From: Chlamydomonas reinhardtii
Lineage: Eukaryota; Chlorophyta; Chlorophyceae; Chlamydomonadales; Chlamydomonadaceae
DNA length: 64,000 nt
Assembly (NCBI RefSeq): GCF_000002595.2
Contig: NC_057009.1
Span: 3,268,382 to 3,332,381, forward strand
Direction of reading: 5' to 3'
This document shows, in pieces, positions 1-21,046 of this stretch. Under the pieces are notes generated by a model that saw nothing but the letters and a program-made list of their open reading frames with translations, did not search any database and was not told the origin of the DNA. Within the stretch, counting starts at the first letter, position 1; the number at the start of each line of letters is the position of its first letter. A program made the translations under genes and the position numbers.

Positions 1-485
1 GCAGCCATCCCTCAACCCCAGTGCCCACCCACAGCGGCGCAGTAGTACTGATACCAACGCTGGCTGGACTGGTGCGTAAAGCATTAGATGTACACGCAGA
101 CACGCACGCGCGAAAAGACTCTGTTACGTTGCACGCCACGTCTCACACCGCCATGCCGCTGCACTCCAGGTCTCGCCCCACACGACGGCACGCCCATGCA
201 CAGCTGCCAACCACCATCCACGCAGCGCTGCACTGCAGGAGAGCATCCACGGCTGCAAAGCAGCACCTGCAGACTGTTGTCGCTTTTTGAGGTGCGCCAG
301 CGCAATGCAATGGGCTTCATGAGTACCGGACGTCTGGACGCTGAGCCCCGCCCATGGTGAAGCGAGCCCGTGCGAGCCCCCGAACGCGCCTGCGCCTTTA
401 CCCATAATTCCCAGCTGGCCCGAAGCAGGTGCTTTCAAAATCATAGTGCTCTCCGAATGAGCCCACCAGGAAGACGCAACCATGT
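1..485. other. Left flank, no gene recognised
   Basis: No convincing coding sequence on either strand. The open frames overlap one another and are His/Thr/Arg-rich, as expected of GC-rich non-coding DNA. The right edge holds the 3' end region of the H4 gene. Confidence 0.5.
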
Positions 486-493
486 GTCAGGGT

Positions 494-509
494 GGTGTTG
501 AGAAACACC
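494..509 (-). terminator. Histone 3' stem-loop of H4
   Basis: On the minus strand the sequence reads GGTGTT-TCTC-AACACC, a perfect 6-bp stem with a 4-nt loop, about 100 nt beyond the H4 stop. The same hairpin follows H3, H2B and H2A in this window. In the replication-dependent histone family such a hairpin replaces polyadenylation and directs 3' end processing. The identity of all four copies is seen directly; the processing role is family knowledge. Confidence 0.9.
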
Positions 510-605
510 GAGTTTTGGATGAAGAGGTTGACAGCCAGGTGCGAGGGGCAAGACAGCGTGGATACGTGCCTTGTTCCCCCTCACAGCAGTCGCCACAAAA
601 GCCGC

Positions 606-1587
<982 letters not shown>

Positions 1588-1628
1588 GCGTGCTGCCGAC
1601 TGGGCTGCTCTTCCCCCCAAAAAAACTC

Positions 1629-1644
1629 GGTGTTTCTCAACACC
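1629..1644 (+). terminator. Histone 3' stem-loop of H3
   Basis: GGTGTT-TCTC-AACACC hairpin about 40 nt after the H3 stop codon, identical to that of the other three histone genes. Confidence 0.9.
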
Positions 1645-2832
1645 ACCTTGCACAAGCAACGGTGTCTATTGGCGTCTGCACTAAATGCTTCATATGATTG
1701 TAGTGTGTGACGGTGCCAGCGTAACAACCCACTGGTGCCGGTGCCACTAGCCCACTGCTGGTGCCGGTTCCGATGCGACGGTGCCACTAGCCCACTATGC
1801 AACAGCGCAACGCCAATACACACACATGCACCTGACGCAATACCGCCTTCGTCTTACAAGCGTTCTCGATATGCGCCAGTGCAAAGCCTGGGACACATGT
1901 GGTAGTATGTGGTTGATTACCGTTTCGGAATTGGTGGCGCAGCGGTTAAGAGGGTTTGGCATGAGTCCCAGGGGGGCGTGGGTTCTGGACACACATAGGG
2001 CACATGGATGTGGGCTCAGGACCGGACCTTCAGGCTTCAGTCCTACAGCACCGCACATGTGCAGTCGGAGTAGTCAGCAGGCATAAGGGATAGTGCGCCC
2101 TGGTCAGTGCCGTCAGAGCCGACAGGTCTTCCCACACATGTTGCCCTGCTCAATCACAGCCAGACCAGCCCACCGTCATTTCGTATTTTGCCTTGCTCGT
2201 GCTTACCGCTTCAGAACGCCAGTGCAAGGAGCAGGCTTTTTGTGCCCAGCACTGCAGCCCCCTCCACCTACCTACGTCCTCCAACCCACCCCAACCAGTA
2301 CAATTCCGCCCTGCCCCCATCCAACACCCCAACGCCCCGTGCCAGCCGCGCGAGTGAAATGCACCAAGCACCGCGCCGGACCTTCGCCACCGTGCACCGC
2401 CAACACATGCCCACGGCCCCAGGCTAGCTGCCCAAAAGCCTCAGATGATTAACGTGGCTCCCATCAGGGCCCTGGCTATCGAACCGTGCACATTCGGGTC
2501 TATCCGCCCATGCAGGTAGGCAAGTGTGCTGCCAAGGCCGCGGGGGCGTACCCGTTGCATATGGCTACCGTCATCCACCCAACAGACCAAAACCCTTCAC
2601 TCAGGTCTGATTACAGCGGAAGGCTGGGATTCGCACGGTGCAGCTGCTGACCTCTACTACCCGCTCCCCGGGCATGATAGTTCAGGAACCCACCACAACC
2701 AGGAGTACGTCTTGATTGGTTGCCCCCTCGGTATCATCCCACCCCACCCCACCCCGGAGAGGTACCGTATGCCTTGCAGTTTCCACCCGCCCCAAACCCT
2801 CAAATCCCCAAGTCCCATCCTCCGCGCCATGG
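1645..2832. other. Spacer between the two histone pairs
   Basis: No gene recognised. It holds a duplicated 17-bp segment GGTGCCACTAGCCCACT (near 1741 and 1780) and a tRNA-like stretch at 1932-1992 listed separately. The reading frames present are low-complexity or lack any recognisable domain. Confidence 0.5.
1932..1992 (+). repeat. tRNA-like sequence, possible SINE head
   Basis: TGGCGCAGCGG (1934-1944) fits an RNA polymerase III A box. GGGTTCTGGAC, about 37 bp further on, is a degenerate B box, so the spacing is that of a tRNA gene. The flanks do not close into a convincing acceptor stem, so this is more likely the 5' head of a tRNA-derived SINE, or its remnant, than a working tRNA. No target-site duplication or tail was identified. 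Confidence 0.4.
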
Positions 2833-2833
2833 T

Positions 2834-2849
2834 GGTGTTGAGAAACACC
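2834..2849 (-). terminator. Histone 3' stem-loop of H2B
   Basis: Same hairpin as the other histone genes, on the minus strand about 45 nt beyond the H2B stop. Confidence 0.9.
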
Positions 2850-2895
2850 GAGTTTGTTGTAAGAGTGGAAGACACGGTCCAGCCTCTGAGCGCAT

Positions 2896-3357
2896 TTAGC
2901 CCGAGGTGAACTTGGTCACGGCCTTGGTGCCCTCCGACACCGCGTGCTTGGCCAGCTCGCCGGGCAGCACCAGGCGCACGGCGGTCTGAATCTCGCGGGA
3001 GGTCACAGTGGGCTTCTTGTTGTAGCGACTCAGCTTGGAGGCCTCGGTGGCCACCTTCTCAAAGATGTCGTTGATGAAGCTGTTCATGATGGACATGGCC
3101 TTGCTGCTGATGCCGGTGTCGGGGTGCACCTGCTTGAGCACCTTGTAGATGTACAGCTTGTAGGTCTCCACAGCGCTCTTCTTCTTCTTCTTGTCCTTCT
3201 TCTCGCCATCGCCCTTGGGCTCCTTAGCAGCCTTCTTGGAGGGCTCCTTCTTGGCCTTCTTGGCGGCCTTCTCGGCCTTGGGCTTGGCCTCAGCCTTGGC
3301 AGGGGCCTCGGCGCCAGCCTCGGCGGTCACGGGCTTCTCGTCCTTCTTGGGGGCCAT
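2896..3357 (-). CDS. Histone H2B
   Basis: Core histone of 153 residues, intronless. The first 60 residues form a long Lys/Ala/Glu/Pro-rich tail typical of plant and algal H2B. The histone fold follows, from about residue 60 ([20 protein letters not shown]) to the end. The C-terminal helix carries the AVTK lysine that is the ubiquitylation site in the family. The last residues read KFTSG where many H2B proteins end KYTS. Divergently paired with H2A. Identification is secure. Confidence 0.98.
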   Translation of the reverse strand: MAPKKDEKPVTAEAGAEAPAKAEAKPKAEKAAKKAKKEPSKKAAKEPKGDGEKKDKKKKKSAVETYKLYIYKVLKQVHPDTGISSKAMSIMNSFINDIFEKVATEASKLSRYNKKPTVTSREIQTAVRLVLPGELAKHAVSEGTKAVTKFTSG

Positions 3358-3637
3358 GGTAGTGATTGCTGGTATCGAGCTGCGAAAGAGAGTTCTGTAT
3401 TGCGGTAGTCAGCAGTGGAAGCGAAGGCTATTTGAGAGCGCGATGGGTGGCCAGGGCGAGGCGAGCGGTTGTTTGACCCAACCGCCACGTCGCGTTGACC
3501 GGTGGCCAGGCCGAGCCGCCTCGGTTCTGGGCCAGCTACATATAAACACGAGGGACACTTAGCTTAGAATTACCGCGCTTTCAACACGTACTCACATCCC
3601 TCTTACCTCGTTCTGCAAAAACCCCCAACTCGATACA
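3358..3637. promoter_or_regulatory. Divergent H2B/H2A promoter
   Basis: Contains TGGCCAGG twice (3448-3455 and 3503-3510) and CGTTGACCGG (3493-3502), matching motifs in the H4/H3 promoter, plus TATAAA at 3541-3546 on the H2A side. The shared motif set in both divergent promoters is seen directly; a role in S-phase control is inferred. Confidence 0.75.
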
Positions 3638-4027
3638 ATGGCTGGTCGCGGCAAGGGCAAGACCTCTGGCAAGAAGGCCGTGAGCCGCAGCGCCAAGGCC
3701 GGCCTGCAGTTCCCTGTGGGCCGCATTGCGCGCTACCTGAAGAAGGGCAAGTACGCCGAGCGCATCGGTGCCGGCGCGCCCGTGTACCTGGCCGCCGTGC
3801 TGGAGTACCTGACTGCTGAGGTGCTCGAGCTGGCCGGCAACGCCGCCCGCGACAACAAAAAGAACCGCATCGTGCCTCGCCACATCCAGCTGGCCATCCG
3901 CAACGACGAGGAGCTGGGCAAGCTGCTGGGCGAGGTGACCATCGCGTCGGGCGGTGTGCTGCCCAACATCCACGCCGTGCTGCTGCCCAAGAAGACCAAG
4001 GGCGGCAAGGGCGAGGAGACTGCCTAA
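3638..4027 (+). CDS. Histone H2A
   Basis: Core histone of 129 residues, intronless. It has the family block [20 protein letters not shown] (residues about 23-42) and the acidic-patch region [12 protein letters not shown]. It ends in a short basic tail, [12 protein letters not shown], without the SQ motif of H2A.X and without H2A.Z-specific features, so it is a canonical replication-type H2A. Divergent from H2B and followed by the common hairpin. Confidence 0.98.
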   Translation: MAGRGKGKTSGKKAVSRSAKAGLQFPVGRIARYLKKGKYAERIGAGAPVYLAAVLEYLTAEVLELAGNAARDNKKNRIVPRHIQLAIRNDEELGKLLGEVTIASGGVLPNIHAVLLPKKTKGGKGEETA

Positions 4028-4069
4028 ACGCCTGGCCTCGTACACCCATACCCCCAAAACAACAAACTC

Positions 4070-4085
4070 GGTGTTTCTCAACACC
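4070..4085 (+). terminator. Histone 3' stem-loop of H2A
   Basis: GGTGTT-TCTC-AACACC hairpin about 43 nt after the H2A stop codon, identical to the other three copies. Confidence 0.9.
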
Positions 4086-4518
4086 ACCATTTCCTGGTCG
4101 AGGGGTCATTGGGTGTGGGACCGGGCCACCGGGGCTTGCTATCGCGGCAGGGAGAGGCAATCGGTGTCGGTTACAGGAGGGGGTGCCGAAACTTCCGTGC
4201 ACATTCCCGTGACTGGGAGCCCTGGGCCGCAAGACTGGGAGCCCTGGGCGGAATGTGTCCTACAGGCAGGGTCTGGGACCGCCTGGATCCTTGCTGCCGC
4301 ACGTGTGCAGGGAGCGGCCCGTCTCGCCATGCCGCAAGTCGTACTGCGCCTTACGACCAGATGGTACTTCGGGCGGCAGTGCGAGTGTGTGACTGCATTA
4401 CCGTACCGTCGCTTCTGCGACACCACCTAACCTCCATGCCGCGCGCAGATGGAACGCCCTCTTACCGCCCGCTGCCCCTTCCATCGCAAACGCAAGCAAT
4501 CCATTTCTGTCCTGTTCC
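4086..4518. other. Spacer between H2A and the acyltransferase gene
   Basis: Convergent intergenic DNA with no gene recognised. The 3' end of the acyltransferase gene is expected near its polyadenylation signal at 4519-4523. Confidence 0.5.
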
Positions 4519-4523
4519 TTACA
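4519..4523 (-). terminator. TGTAA polyadenylation signal of the DHHC gene
   Basis: TTACA on the plus strand, so TGTAA in the sense of the gene, about 260 nt beyond the stop. TGTAA is the usual signal in Chlamydomonas and its relatives. Confidence 0.5.
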
Positions 4524-4779
4524 TACCGTACAGTGCGCCCGCACTGCAGGCTCCCACGAGCCTGTTGACCTCCATTGTCGCTCACCGCATCATCACGACG
4601 CCGCGAGCCAGACACGGCAGAAGACGAGCGCTAGCAGTGCTGCGCTCCCGCCTCGTGCCGCGCATCAACCTCATTCCCTTCATCCCCCACGCCTGCACAC
4701 AGCCGCATGCGCACCGCCGCACCGCCCCTTGCCGACCGAACGCCGCCACAGCCCCTTCGCGCGGCCGGAGCTTGGCTTA

Positions 4780-7516
4780 CTAAAAGCCCAACAACCGCGC
4801 TTCATGCTCGCCATCGTCTGCCCGGCCTTCGTCCCACTTGGTGGGGTAGCTGGTGCCACCCGATGTGGGCCTAAGCGGCGGCAGCAGCCAGGCCGCGGGG
4901 TTGCTCCCGAAGATGGTCATCATGTTTTGATACAGCCCTAGATCGTAGGGGTGCTGGAAGCTGGCGGCAGCTGCGACCACGATGCCGCTTGCGGCGGCGG
5001 TGACGTTGGCGGTCACACCCTGAGTAGGGCGCCGGAGGAAAGCGGGCGAGCGAGCGAGGGTTGCGTGTGGGCGGTAATGCACGGTAGCACGGGGGCGTGC
5101 GCGCGCATGAGCACGTGTGTGCACGGATTGCGGTGGAGGGGAGGGGCGGCCGAGCACACGCGGGCCCTCAGCCACGCAGCCCCCTGCCACGCAGGCTCCA
5201 GTCCCACAACCCCGCGCGCCCACCTCTTGGTACTCGATGGTGGTCTTGTTAACCATGATGAGCTGCACGTGCCAGATCAAGAGCAGCAGCAGCCCGATGG
5301 TGAGCGGCAGCGCCACCATGAAGGCCACAGCCTGAGCGACAACAGAGAGGGCGCCGGCACGGGAGGCTTGGCCACCGCATACTGTAAGTAGTGTACCGTA
5401 ATGCTTTGCTGGAGAGTTTACAAGCCGTGCACCTCGATGCCCGCCGCTGTCCCGCCGACAGTCCCATTGGCAGCTGCAACTGCAGCTGCTTCAACTGCCG
5501 TGCCTTTAATACTTCAGCTGCAGACCTCTTGCACACCGCCGCCGCCGAAGCAGGCCCTTCCAACAGCCCACGTGCCCCTCCCTGCATGGGCCGGGCACAC
5601 ACACACACACACACACACAAACACGCCCTGCCAGCCCCACGTCCCCCACGCCCCTGCGCCGCGCACCTGCAGCACCGCCCACAGCCACACGCTCTCGATC
5701 CACCCGCCTGCCAGCTGCACGGGCTTGGCCTGCGGCCCGGTGCGCAGCACGCGGTTGGCGTGGCTGGTCTGCAGGATGTGCAGCCCGTGCGCCGCCAGCA
5801 GCCCCACCACGTGCATCAACGCCGCGTTCACGTCTGGGGGTGAGGCCGGGAGGGGGTGTTGATACAAGCCCAAGCTTAACCGAACCCAATGCACAAGAGT
5901 GAGGAGGAGAGAGAGGGTGGGGTTGCAAAGATGATTGGGAAAACGGTACAGGATGAGGCAGCAGGTGTGCGCACGTGAGGCAGTTATGAAGCAGGTGCGG
6001 GGGTGAGGCAGGTGCGTAATCGGTGTTTGAAGGGTCAGAAGCTGTTGGCTGCGGACGCCCTTGCCTGTCGTTGAGGTTTAAACACCCGCTATCACCGCAG
6101 CGGGCTGACATCTGCATTGCTACATATTGCGACTCACATATGAGGAACAAGAAGAACGCCCTGTAGTTGGCGTGCCCTATGCAGTTGTTGGTCCACGGAC
6201 AGTGGTGGTCCTGTGCGGGACCGGCACAGCATTGTGGGCTGAGCTCATGACTTCCGGGCGCCAGCCAAACCGACAACACCGCGGTTTCATCTGTTATACC
6301 GGTATCCATGCCTTAATTTAATGCAGCTGTGGAGGCGGGCCCCACCATTCTAAGCACGCAGCGCTGGCATTTGCGGCAGTGGTGGCTCCGCGGCGGCTTG
6401 TAGTGATTGCATTTTTGGCAGAACCGCGGTGCGCCGTCCTGCGTGCCATGTGGGTCAAGCAAAACAGTCAGGCGCTCGCACGCTGCACGCCCGCGGCACG
6501 CGGCACCGCACACGAAACGCACCCACCACACACACCTCCCACCGCTCGGCCCTCAGAACTCCATCCCGCACAGACTGCCGTGGTTGCCGTACACGCCGCA
6601 CGGCCGCACGGGCACACGCGTAACGCATGATCCCGCACCTTGCGCTTAACCTCCAGCACACTGGACCGCTCCTGATCGGGCTGGTAGTCGGCGGGCGGCC
6701 TGCGGGCGCAAACACACACACGCCAGCCGCCAGGGCCACACACCCTTGTTTGGGCCAGGCGACTAGCCAAGGGCACTATCGGTACGGTACCTCCAAAGCC
6801 AGATCGCCATCCAGTACCCCCAGAGTCCGGGTTGCAAGCAATCAACGCTTGGTCATGTCTGTGTGCCCGGCACCGCTGCGGTACTCCTTGCAGGGCCCCC
6901 CTTCCGCCTGTGCCCGTACTCCTCCTCCACACACGCGCCCGCCCGCCGGTCCGAACCCAATCGCTCGCCCGCCCCCGCGCTCGCCTCCCCGAACTCGCCT
7001 GCCCGCGTCCAGCAGCACGCAGAAGATGTAGCAGTACAGCGACAGCCCCGTGGTCAGTGTGAGTAGCCCCATGTTGGTGATGCCGGGGACGCTGTAGCTG
7101 AGCCACGGCACGATCTGTGCGGAGGTGGAGGGGAGAAGGCGGCGTGGAGGGAGGGGTGGGGGAAGGTGGAGCAGGGGCAGCGCCGGATAGCGGGCCGGTC
7201 AGGCGGGGTTTGACCGTGGCAATGGAGTCGGGGGCGGAAGACGGTGTGACTGGTGAGACCGTGCCTGGTTGCCGGCGAGTTTGTACCCGGACGCAAACCC
7301 TCGACGGTATGGCGCGTTTGCTATGGCACGGGCCCGTCACACTCCTCGTTGCCGTGCTCCCCTCCCGCACGCCCGCGGCTGACTTCTGTTGCTTACCACG
7401 CAAAATACCGAGACATAGTACAGGAAGCCGAACACGACCAACACGCCCAGGACGACGAAGTTTATGCGACTGAGGTAAAGCACGCAGGGAGCTGGTGCCT
7501 CATCTAATAAAGCCAT
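4780..7516 (-). CDS. DHHC-type protein S-acyltransferase
   Basis: Integral membrane enzyme that transfers palmitate to cysteines of target proteins. Eight exons join in phase to about 325 residues: 7516-7397, 7114-6999, 6699-6639, 6438-6346, 6210-6138, 5833-5667, 5331-5224 and 5019-4780. The zinc-binding Cys-rich domain spans exons 4 and 5: [20 protein letters not shown], then the catalytic [20 protein letters not shown]. Four membrane segments are visible: about residues 14-40, 57-77, 158-180 and 226-246. A TTxE-like motif (KTTIEYQE) follows the fourth, as in the family. The ATG at 7516 gives a short cytosolic N-terminus. Intron 2 begins with GC (CAG|GCGAGT), needed to keep DAGRPPADY in frame. 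Intron 5 ends with one of the window's recurring intronic modules. Probable Golgi or endomembrane location; substrates unknown. Confidence 0.92.
5853..5889 (-). repeat. Recurring intronic module, beta type (DHHC intron)
   Basis: In the gene's sense it reads GGTTCGGTTAAGCTTGGGCT followed by TGTATCAACACCCCC, close upstream of the 3' splice site at 5834. It matches modules in SDA1, BIO3-BIO1 and deacetylase introns. Confidence 0.65.
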
Positions 7517-7925
7517 TTGCTAAGGCGATAATTTCAGGACCAAGTGCGGGTCACCCCAGGTTCTTGCGCTCGGCGACAGGCATGGACTTCAACTTCAAGG
7601 CCAACTGGCGTACTGATCTGTTGTTGTTTTATGTTCGCTGTGCAGGTCACAGATGGTAAATATGGTCGAGGGCCACAAAAAGACGCTGCAGTACCAAGTG
7701 TGCAACGGCAAAGCCTAGTTCTTGGCTTGCTTACGATGCTAGCTGCTGTAGAATGTACACAACGTATAAAATAGGAGTCCACAATAACGACCTGTGATTT
7801 GGTGGCACGTCCGGCATGACAGCGTGCCAGTCTCGTCCCGCGCTGCCAGCGCGCCCCCTTGCTTCCCCAGCGCTTCCCGCATGCCATACACGACGTGCCC
7901 AGGGACACACATTCAAGTGCGTCCA

Positions 7926-7930
7926 TTACA
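7926..7930 (-). terminator. TGTAA polyadenylation signal of SDA1
   Basis: TTACA on the plus strand, about 385 nt beyond the SDA1 stop codon. It leaves some 400 bp to the acyltransferase start at 7516 as that gene's promoter region. Confidence 0.5.
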
Positions 7931-8314
7931 AGCCTTAAGCTCGCCCTAATCTGTACACCAACACTACCGGTAAATTCCAGCAGCTCTTGGACACGAAGTG
8001 TTCATTCAAGCACTCGACTGAGCTGTGTGGGCGCGATTGTGCCGTCGGTACTCCCCCACGCCTCCCTGCTATCATCTACGCCTCCTCACAGCTTTTCAAT
8101 CCTCGAGCCACACGCGCCCACAGGAGCACCACCTTTTCCTCCCCATAAACACCGCCGCAACCCTAACCTCCAAGCAAGCTCACGCAGTCACGCGCCTCTG
8201 CCCCAGCCCCCCCTTCCCAGCCTCCCCTTCCCAGCTTCCCCCTTCCCAACCCCGCCTCCCCCTCTTCACCGCCTTTGTCCCTGCTCCTCCTACGAGTCCT
8301 ACCCGCCTCCCCCA

Positions 8315-16406
<8,092 letters not shown>

Positions 16407-17413
16407 TTTTGGCCGGTGGTCGGCCCACCCGCTCGGCGGCCGGCTGCTAGTTCTGAGTTGGTGATAAGTTACTCAAAGACCGTCTCGGGATAAAGAAATT
16501 TGGTGACAAGTCGGCGAAAAAGAACGGGGCGACGAAAGGCTGCCTAGCCGCGAAAACAACGCGAGGGGCCCAGCGTGACCTGACAGCAGCGCATTGACCA
16601 ATACAATATGTTATATGTAAACGACTTGACGGCGGCAGATGGTTGTGATGGTTAATGAACGCCCCACACGCGCGTGTCCGGGCTCCGAAGCCCCTGCCTC
16701 GCGCCCCATCCCTCCCGCCCCCCAAAATGGTGCATGCCGCAACCTCTACCCAGACCTTCACATGGGATGGTCTACACAAGATCTAGGCCCTATCGGGTCC
16801 ATGCGGAGTTCGCTCTGGCCCTGCTCTGGCCTCAAGACCAGTTTACTGCAGGCCGGGGTCGCGGCAGCAGTACCCATGCACACCTATGCAGAAGCATCGA
16901 GTTATGGGAACTGAGGAGTGTGGTGGAATGGTGGCAGCAAGCAGGGGGGGTTGGGAAACGCCCTGTCCTGTCGCAGACGCGCCGCAGGTGGGTGCAAGGT
17001 GGGTGTTGTGCGCAATGCAAGGGGGCGCGGTGCAGCGTTGCGAGCAGTGCAAGCGACACGTGGTGTATCCACGTCTGGACTTGCAATATAAGCCGGAGAT
17101 AGACAATATGGTCCGAGGAACCTCCCGGGACCCCTGGTCAAAGACCTGTTGGGTTCGTGCCGAGGGCTGGGGCGTGCGGGGGCTGCCGGCTGCGTCACCG
17201 AGATTAGTCAAGTCTAACCCTTCGCCTCGCCTTGACACAGTTAGCCTGTGGAACTAATTCCAAAACTTTTCACCATACACACAGCACATACGCGACGTTG
17301 CACACACACAGCGCTTCAATATTGTCGATTGAGTTCTCGCACAGTCGATCCATCCTCGTGAATTTGCACGCGCACAACCTCGGTCGCGCCTGTATCAATC
17401 TACATTCAATACC
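16407..17413. promoter_or_regulatory. Divergent intergenic region, SDA1 / oxidoreductase
   Basis: About 1 kb between two start codons on opposite strands, so it should hold both promoters. No TATA box or named element was recognised with confidence, and no gene was seen in it. Confidence 0.45.
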
Positions 17414-19990
17414 ATGAGCGCTACAGCGGCGTCGCGGCCTTACCAGGTCGTGGTCTGGGGCGCGAGCGGCTTCACAGGGCGCCTAGTCGCCGAGCACCTC
17501 GCCAGGGATTACCAGGTGAGTAAGTATGTAAACGAGCTAAATTTCATTGTAATTGGGCCAGATAGGGCCTGCGGGGCTTGCAGCCAGTCGCTCGCCGCGT
17601 GGCCACTGGTTGATGACCCTCCCGTGGTCGGTGACCGTCGACACTCACGGGTCCAACGACATGCCGGAGCTGCCACGTCCATGCCCGCCTTCCCACAGCC
17701 CCACCCCCCTGCTTAGAATCCTTCCCAATGGCGGAATGCCGCATGTCACTCTCGGCCTCACTGCACGGGCTGAGCTCTTCGGCCAGCGCTTTGCAACACC
17801 CCCCACCCACCCCGGATGTGTGCGCAGGGCAAGGTCCGATGGGCCATCGCGGGCCGTGACGCCAAGAAGCTGGAGCAGGTGCGAGCCTATTGGTAACCAC
17901 GTGCACCGGCGTTGAGTCTTAGCTATGCTTTGGTTGCTAAGCTGCTAGCAGCCTTCCGGGGTCTGTACGGCTCATCCCACCCAAACTTTATACAGGCACA
18001 CCTACGCAGCCTGACACTGCAACCACATCACCACCATTGCCATCGCCATCACCCCCCGGCCCCTCCCTCCACACACACAGATCCGCTCCGAGCTGGCAGT
18101 ACGTGTGAACAACCCGGCAGTGGCGGCGGTGCCCATCCTGACCGCCGACGCCAACGACGCCCCCGCAGTGGGCCGCGTGCTGGCGCAGACGCAGGTGCGG
18201 GCCTTGGCGCGGGCGTGCGACGGCGGCGAGTGGCCGCAGGTTGGGGCGGGGCCGAGTACATTGCGGCTTACGGGGCTGGGGATGTGGATGTGCTCAAGGC
18301 TGGCATTAGCCGCGGTAGCAGAAGCGGCGGGCGGCGGTCTGGTGCGGCACTGAGCCTACCGCGCTGTGCCGGGGCTGTGGCGTGTGGTGTCATGGCATGC
18401 GGCGCGGCTGTCAGACACGCACCGTCACGGTGATACGGCGTGCACATCTTACATCACCCACACAAGCACTGCCCTGCCACCTCCCGCACACTTCCTCCCC
18501 TCCCCTCCCTGCCCCCGACGCGACAATGTGCCTGGCTACAACCCCGCTTCTTCAATTACAATTAAGCATGAATGCAACCCCCGCACTGCCCCCGCCGCCT
18601 GCCAGGTGGTGTTGTCCACCGCCGGCCCCTTCGCCCGCTACGGCGATAACGTGGTGGCGCAGGCGGTGGAGCAGGGCACCCACTACGCCGACATCACCGG
18701 TGAGGGAAACAAACACACGACGTTGTTTGCAAGCATTCCTGTTTGCACGGGGCAGACCAAGCACACGAAAGGGGATGGCGGCTGGCCGGATCGCAGCCGC
18801 CCGTGTGGTAGCCAGGCCCTCTCCCCCTGGCTGGGTGGTGGGCCCAGGGCTTGGCCTTGCACGTACGGCACGGCGCGCCTCTCACCAACTTTCATCACCC
18901 ATTCGCAGGTGAGATCCCGTGGGTGAAGCGGAGCGTGCAGAGGCACCACGAGACGGCCAAGAAGAAGGGCGTCAAGATCCTGCACTGCTGGTGAGATCCT
19001 GACAGGAGGGCGGGCGGCGGGGGGCGCGAGGCGGCGGGGGGCGGGGGCGTGGGGGCGCGGGGATGATACGTGCCCCTTAGGAGAGAGTGGTGGCCGAACA
19101 CGGTGTTGGTGGCCTTGTCTATTGCGCACTTCGCCAGCAGTACGGTACGGTAGCTGTATGCAGGGTCCTTGGCGCCGCCTGTCGCCGGGCCTGCTTGGTG
19201 GGATGCCGTCATTTTCCACCGGCTTTGTTGTTGCTTTCTGACGTCCTGACGTTCTGACGTTCTGGCTTCGTCGCAGTGGCTACGACTCCATTCCCTCCGA
19301 CATGGGCACCTTCATGATGGTAGAGTACTGCCGCGACAAGCTGGGATGGTGAGTGCGGGTGCGGGGCGGGGGGCTGCGGGGGCTGGTGTTGAAGTGGGCG
19401 GGTGGTGTCATGTCTGGATGGCTGCTGGTGGTGTTGGGCGCTGTGCTACGTGGCGCACGCCTGCTGCAACTCAGTCCCGCCTCGTACGCCCCTTTGCACC
19501 ACCTTACCCCGCTCTCTCACACACACCTCCCACACCCCTGACACACCCACACACACCTAACATGCACACACCTAAACTCATACACACACATCACCCCTCG
19601 CAGCGGCGTGTCTCAGGCCTACTCGCTTGTGGGCCCCGGCCGCGCGGGCGTGTCGGGCGGCACGCTGGAGAGCGGCATGAACCTGATCATGAACGAGTCC
19701 GTGTCCGAGCTCTCCGAACTCAACAGCAACCAGTACTACTTGGCACAGCTTTACGGGTGAGGGCGCGGCGCGGGAGGGGTGGTCATGTGCCCGAGCCCAA
19801 TAGATCACAAGAGTCAAGGAATTGCGTGGGGGGGGGGGGAGACGCCATGTACGTTGGGAGAAGGCCGTGTCCGTCGCCGGCAGGCCAGGGTGACAGACCA
19901 GACGCGGCCGGACACTGGGTGACCCGTGCTACATACACACGCCGCCGCTGCCAAGTCCGCTGCCGAATCCCAAGTCCTAACCACGCCATT

Positions 19991-20024
<34 letters not shown>

Positions 20025-20980
20025 GATATCTACACACCCCCCCCCCGCGCGCACACACAAACGTGCCTACCTGCACACGCGCTTGCCCACGCAGCCTGCC
20101 CAAGGGCCCGGACCGGCCTGCGGGCCTGCTGCCGCGCTGGCTGCCCGCCGCGCGCACCTGGGCCGGCCCCTTCATCATGGAGGGCTGCAACGCCAAGATC
20201 GTGCAGGCCAGCCACGCCCTGCTGCGGGACAGCGCGGCGCCGCTCGAGTACGGCAAAGACTTCAAGGTGGGCGCACTTTGTTATTGTGTGACTGTGTGTG
20301 TGTGTGTTTGTGTGTGTGCGTGTGTGTGTGTGTGTGTGTGTTATTGTGTGACACTGTGTGTGTGTGTGTCTTGATGTTTTGCACAGAACGGAACTGTGTG
20401 TGTGCGTTGATGCACAAAAAGGCACATTCGACAAAGAGTCGAAACCAATCCACTTACACTCTGTCCTGCATGTTTCCTTGCTTGCGCTGTGACGCCCACA
20501 AACAAGCACGCGCAACACACCTCACACTCATTACTCGCATGCACACGCACACACACGCAGTTTACGGAGATGATTGCGGCCAGCGGCGCGGTGGGGGCCT
20601 CGCTGGTGTCCGCCGGCACCATGGTGGCGGGGGCGGTGCTGGGGCTGGCGCCGCTGCGGGCCGTGGCCCGCCGCTTCCTGCCGGCGCCCGGCCAGGGCCC
20701 CAGCGAGGACGTGCAGCGCAACGGCTTCTGGACACACGACCTGGTGGCGGTGACGGACGAGGAGAAGCCGCGGGTGGTGCGCGGCAAGTGCGGGGTGAGT
20801 GGTGATGTAATAAGGGGGGCGTGCTGTGTTTTGCCGTGCTGACAAGGCAAGTTGTGTCGGAATGGGGGCCTGGGCGTGAGGGTTCTGGGCGCGCACATTG
20901 CAGTGCGCGGGCTCTGTGGCTGTGGGCGTTGGCTAGACGGTATGATGACGCGGAATCTAAACAAATTCACCCGCTTGCTC

Positions 20981-21046
<66 letters not shown>

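Noticed and set aside
4109-4783. 224-codon plus-strand frame after H2A
   Set aside because: It has no domain, has His/Arg/Pro-rich composition, and overlaps the 3' end of the acyltransferase gene on the other strand.
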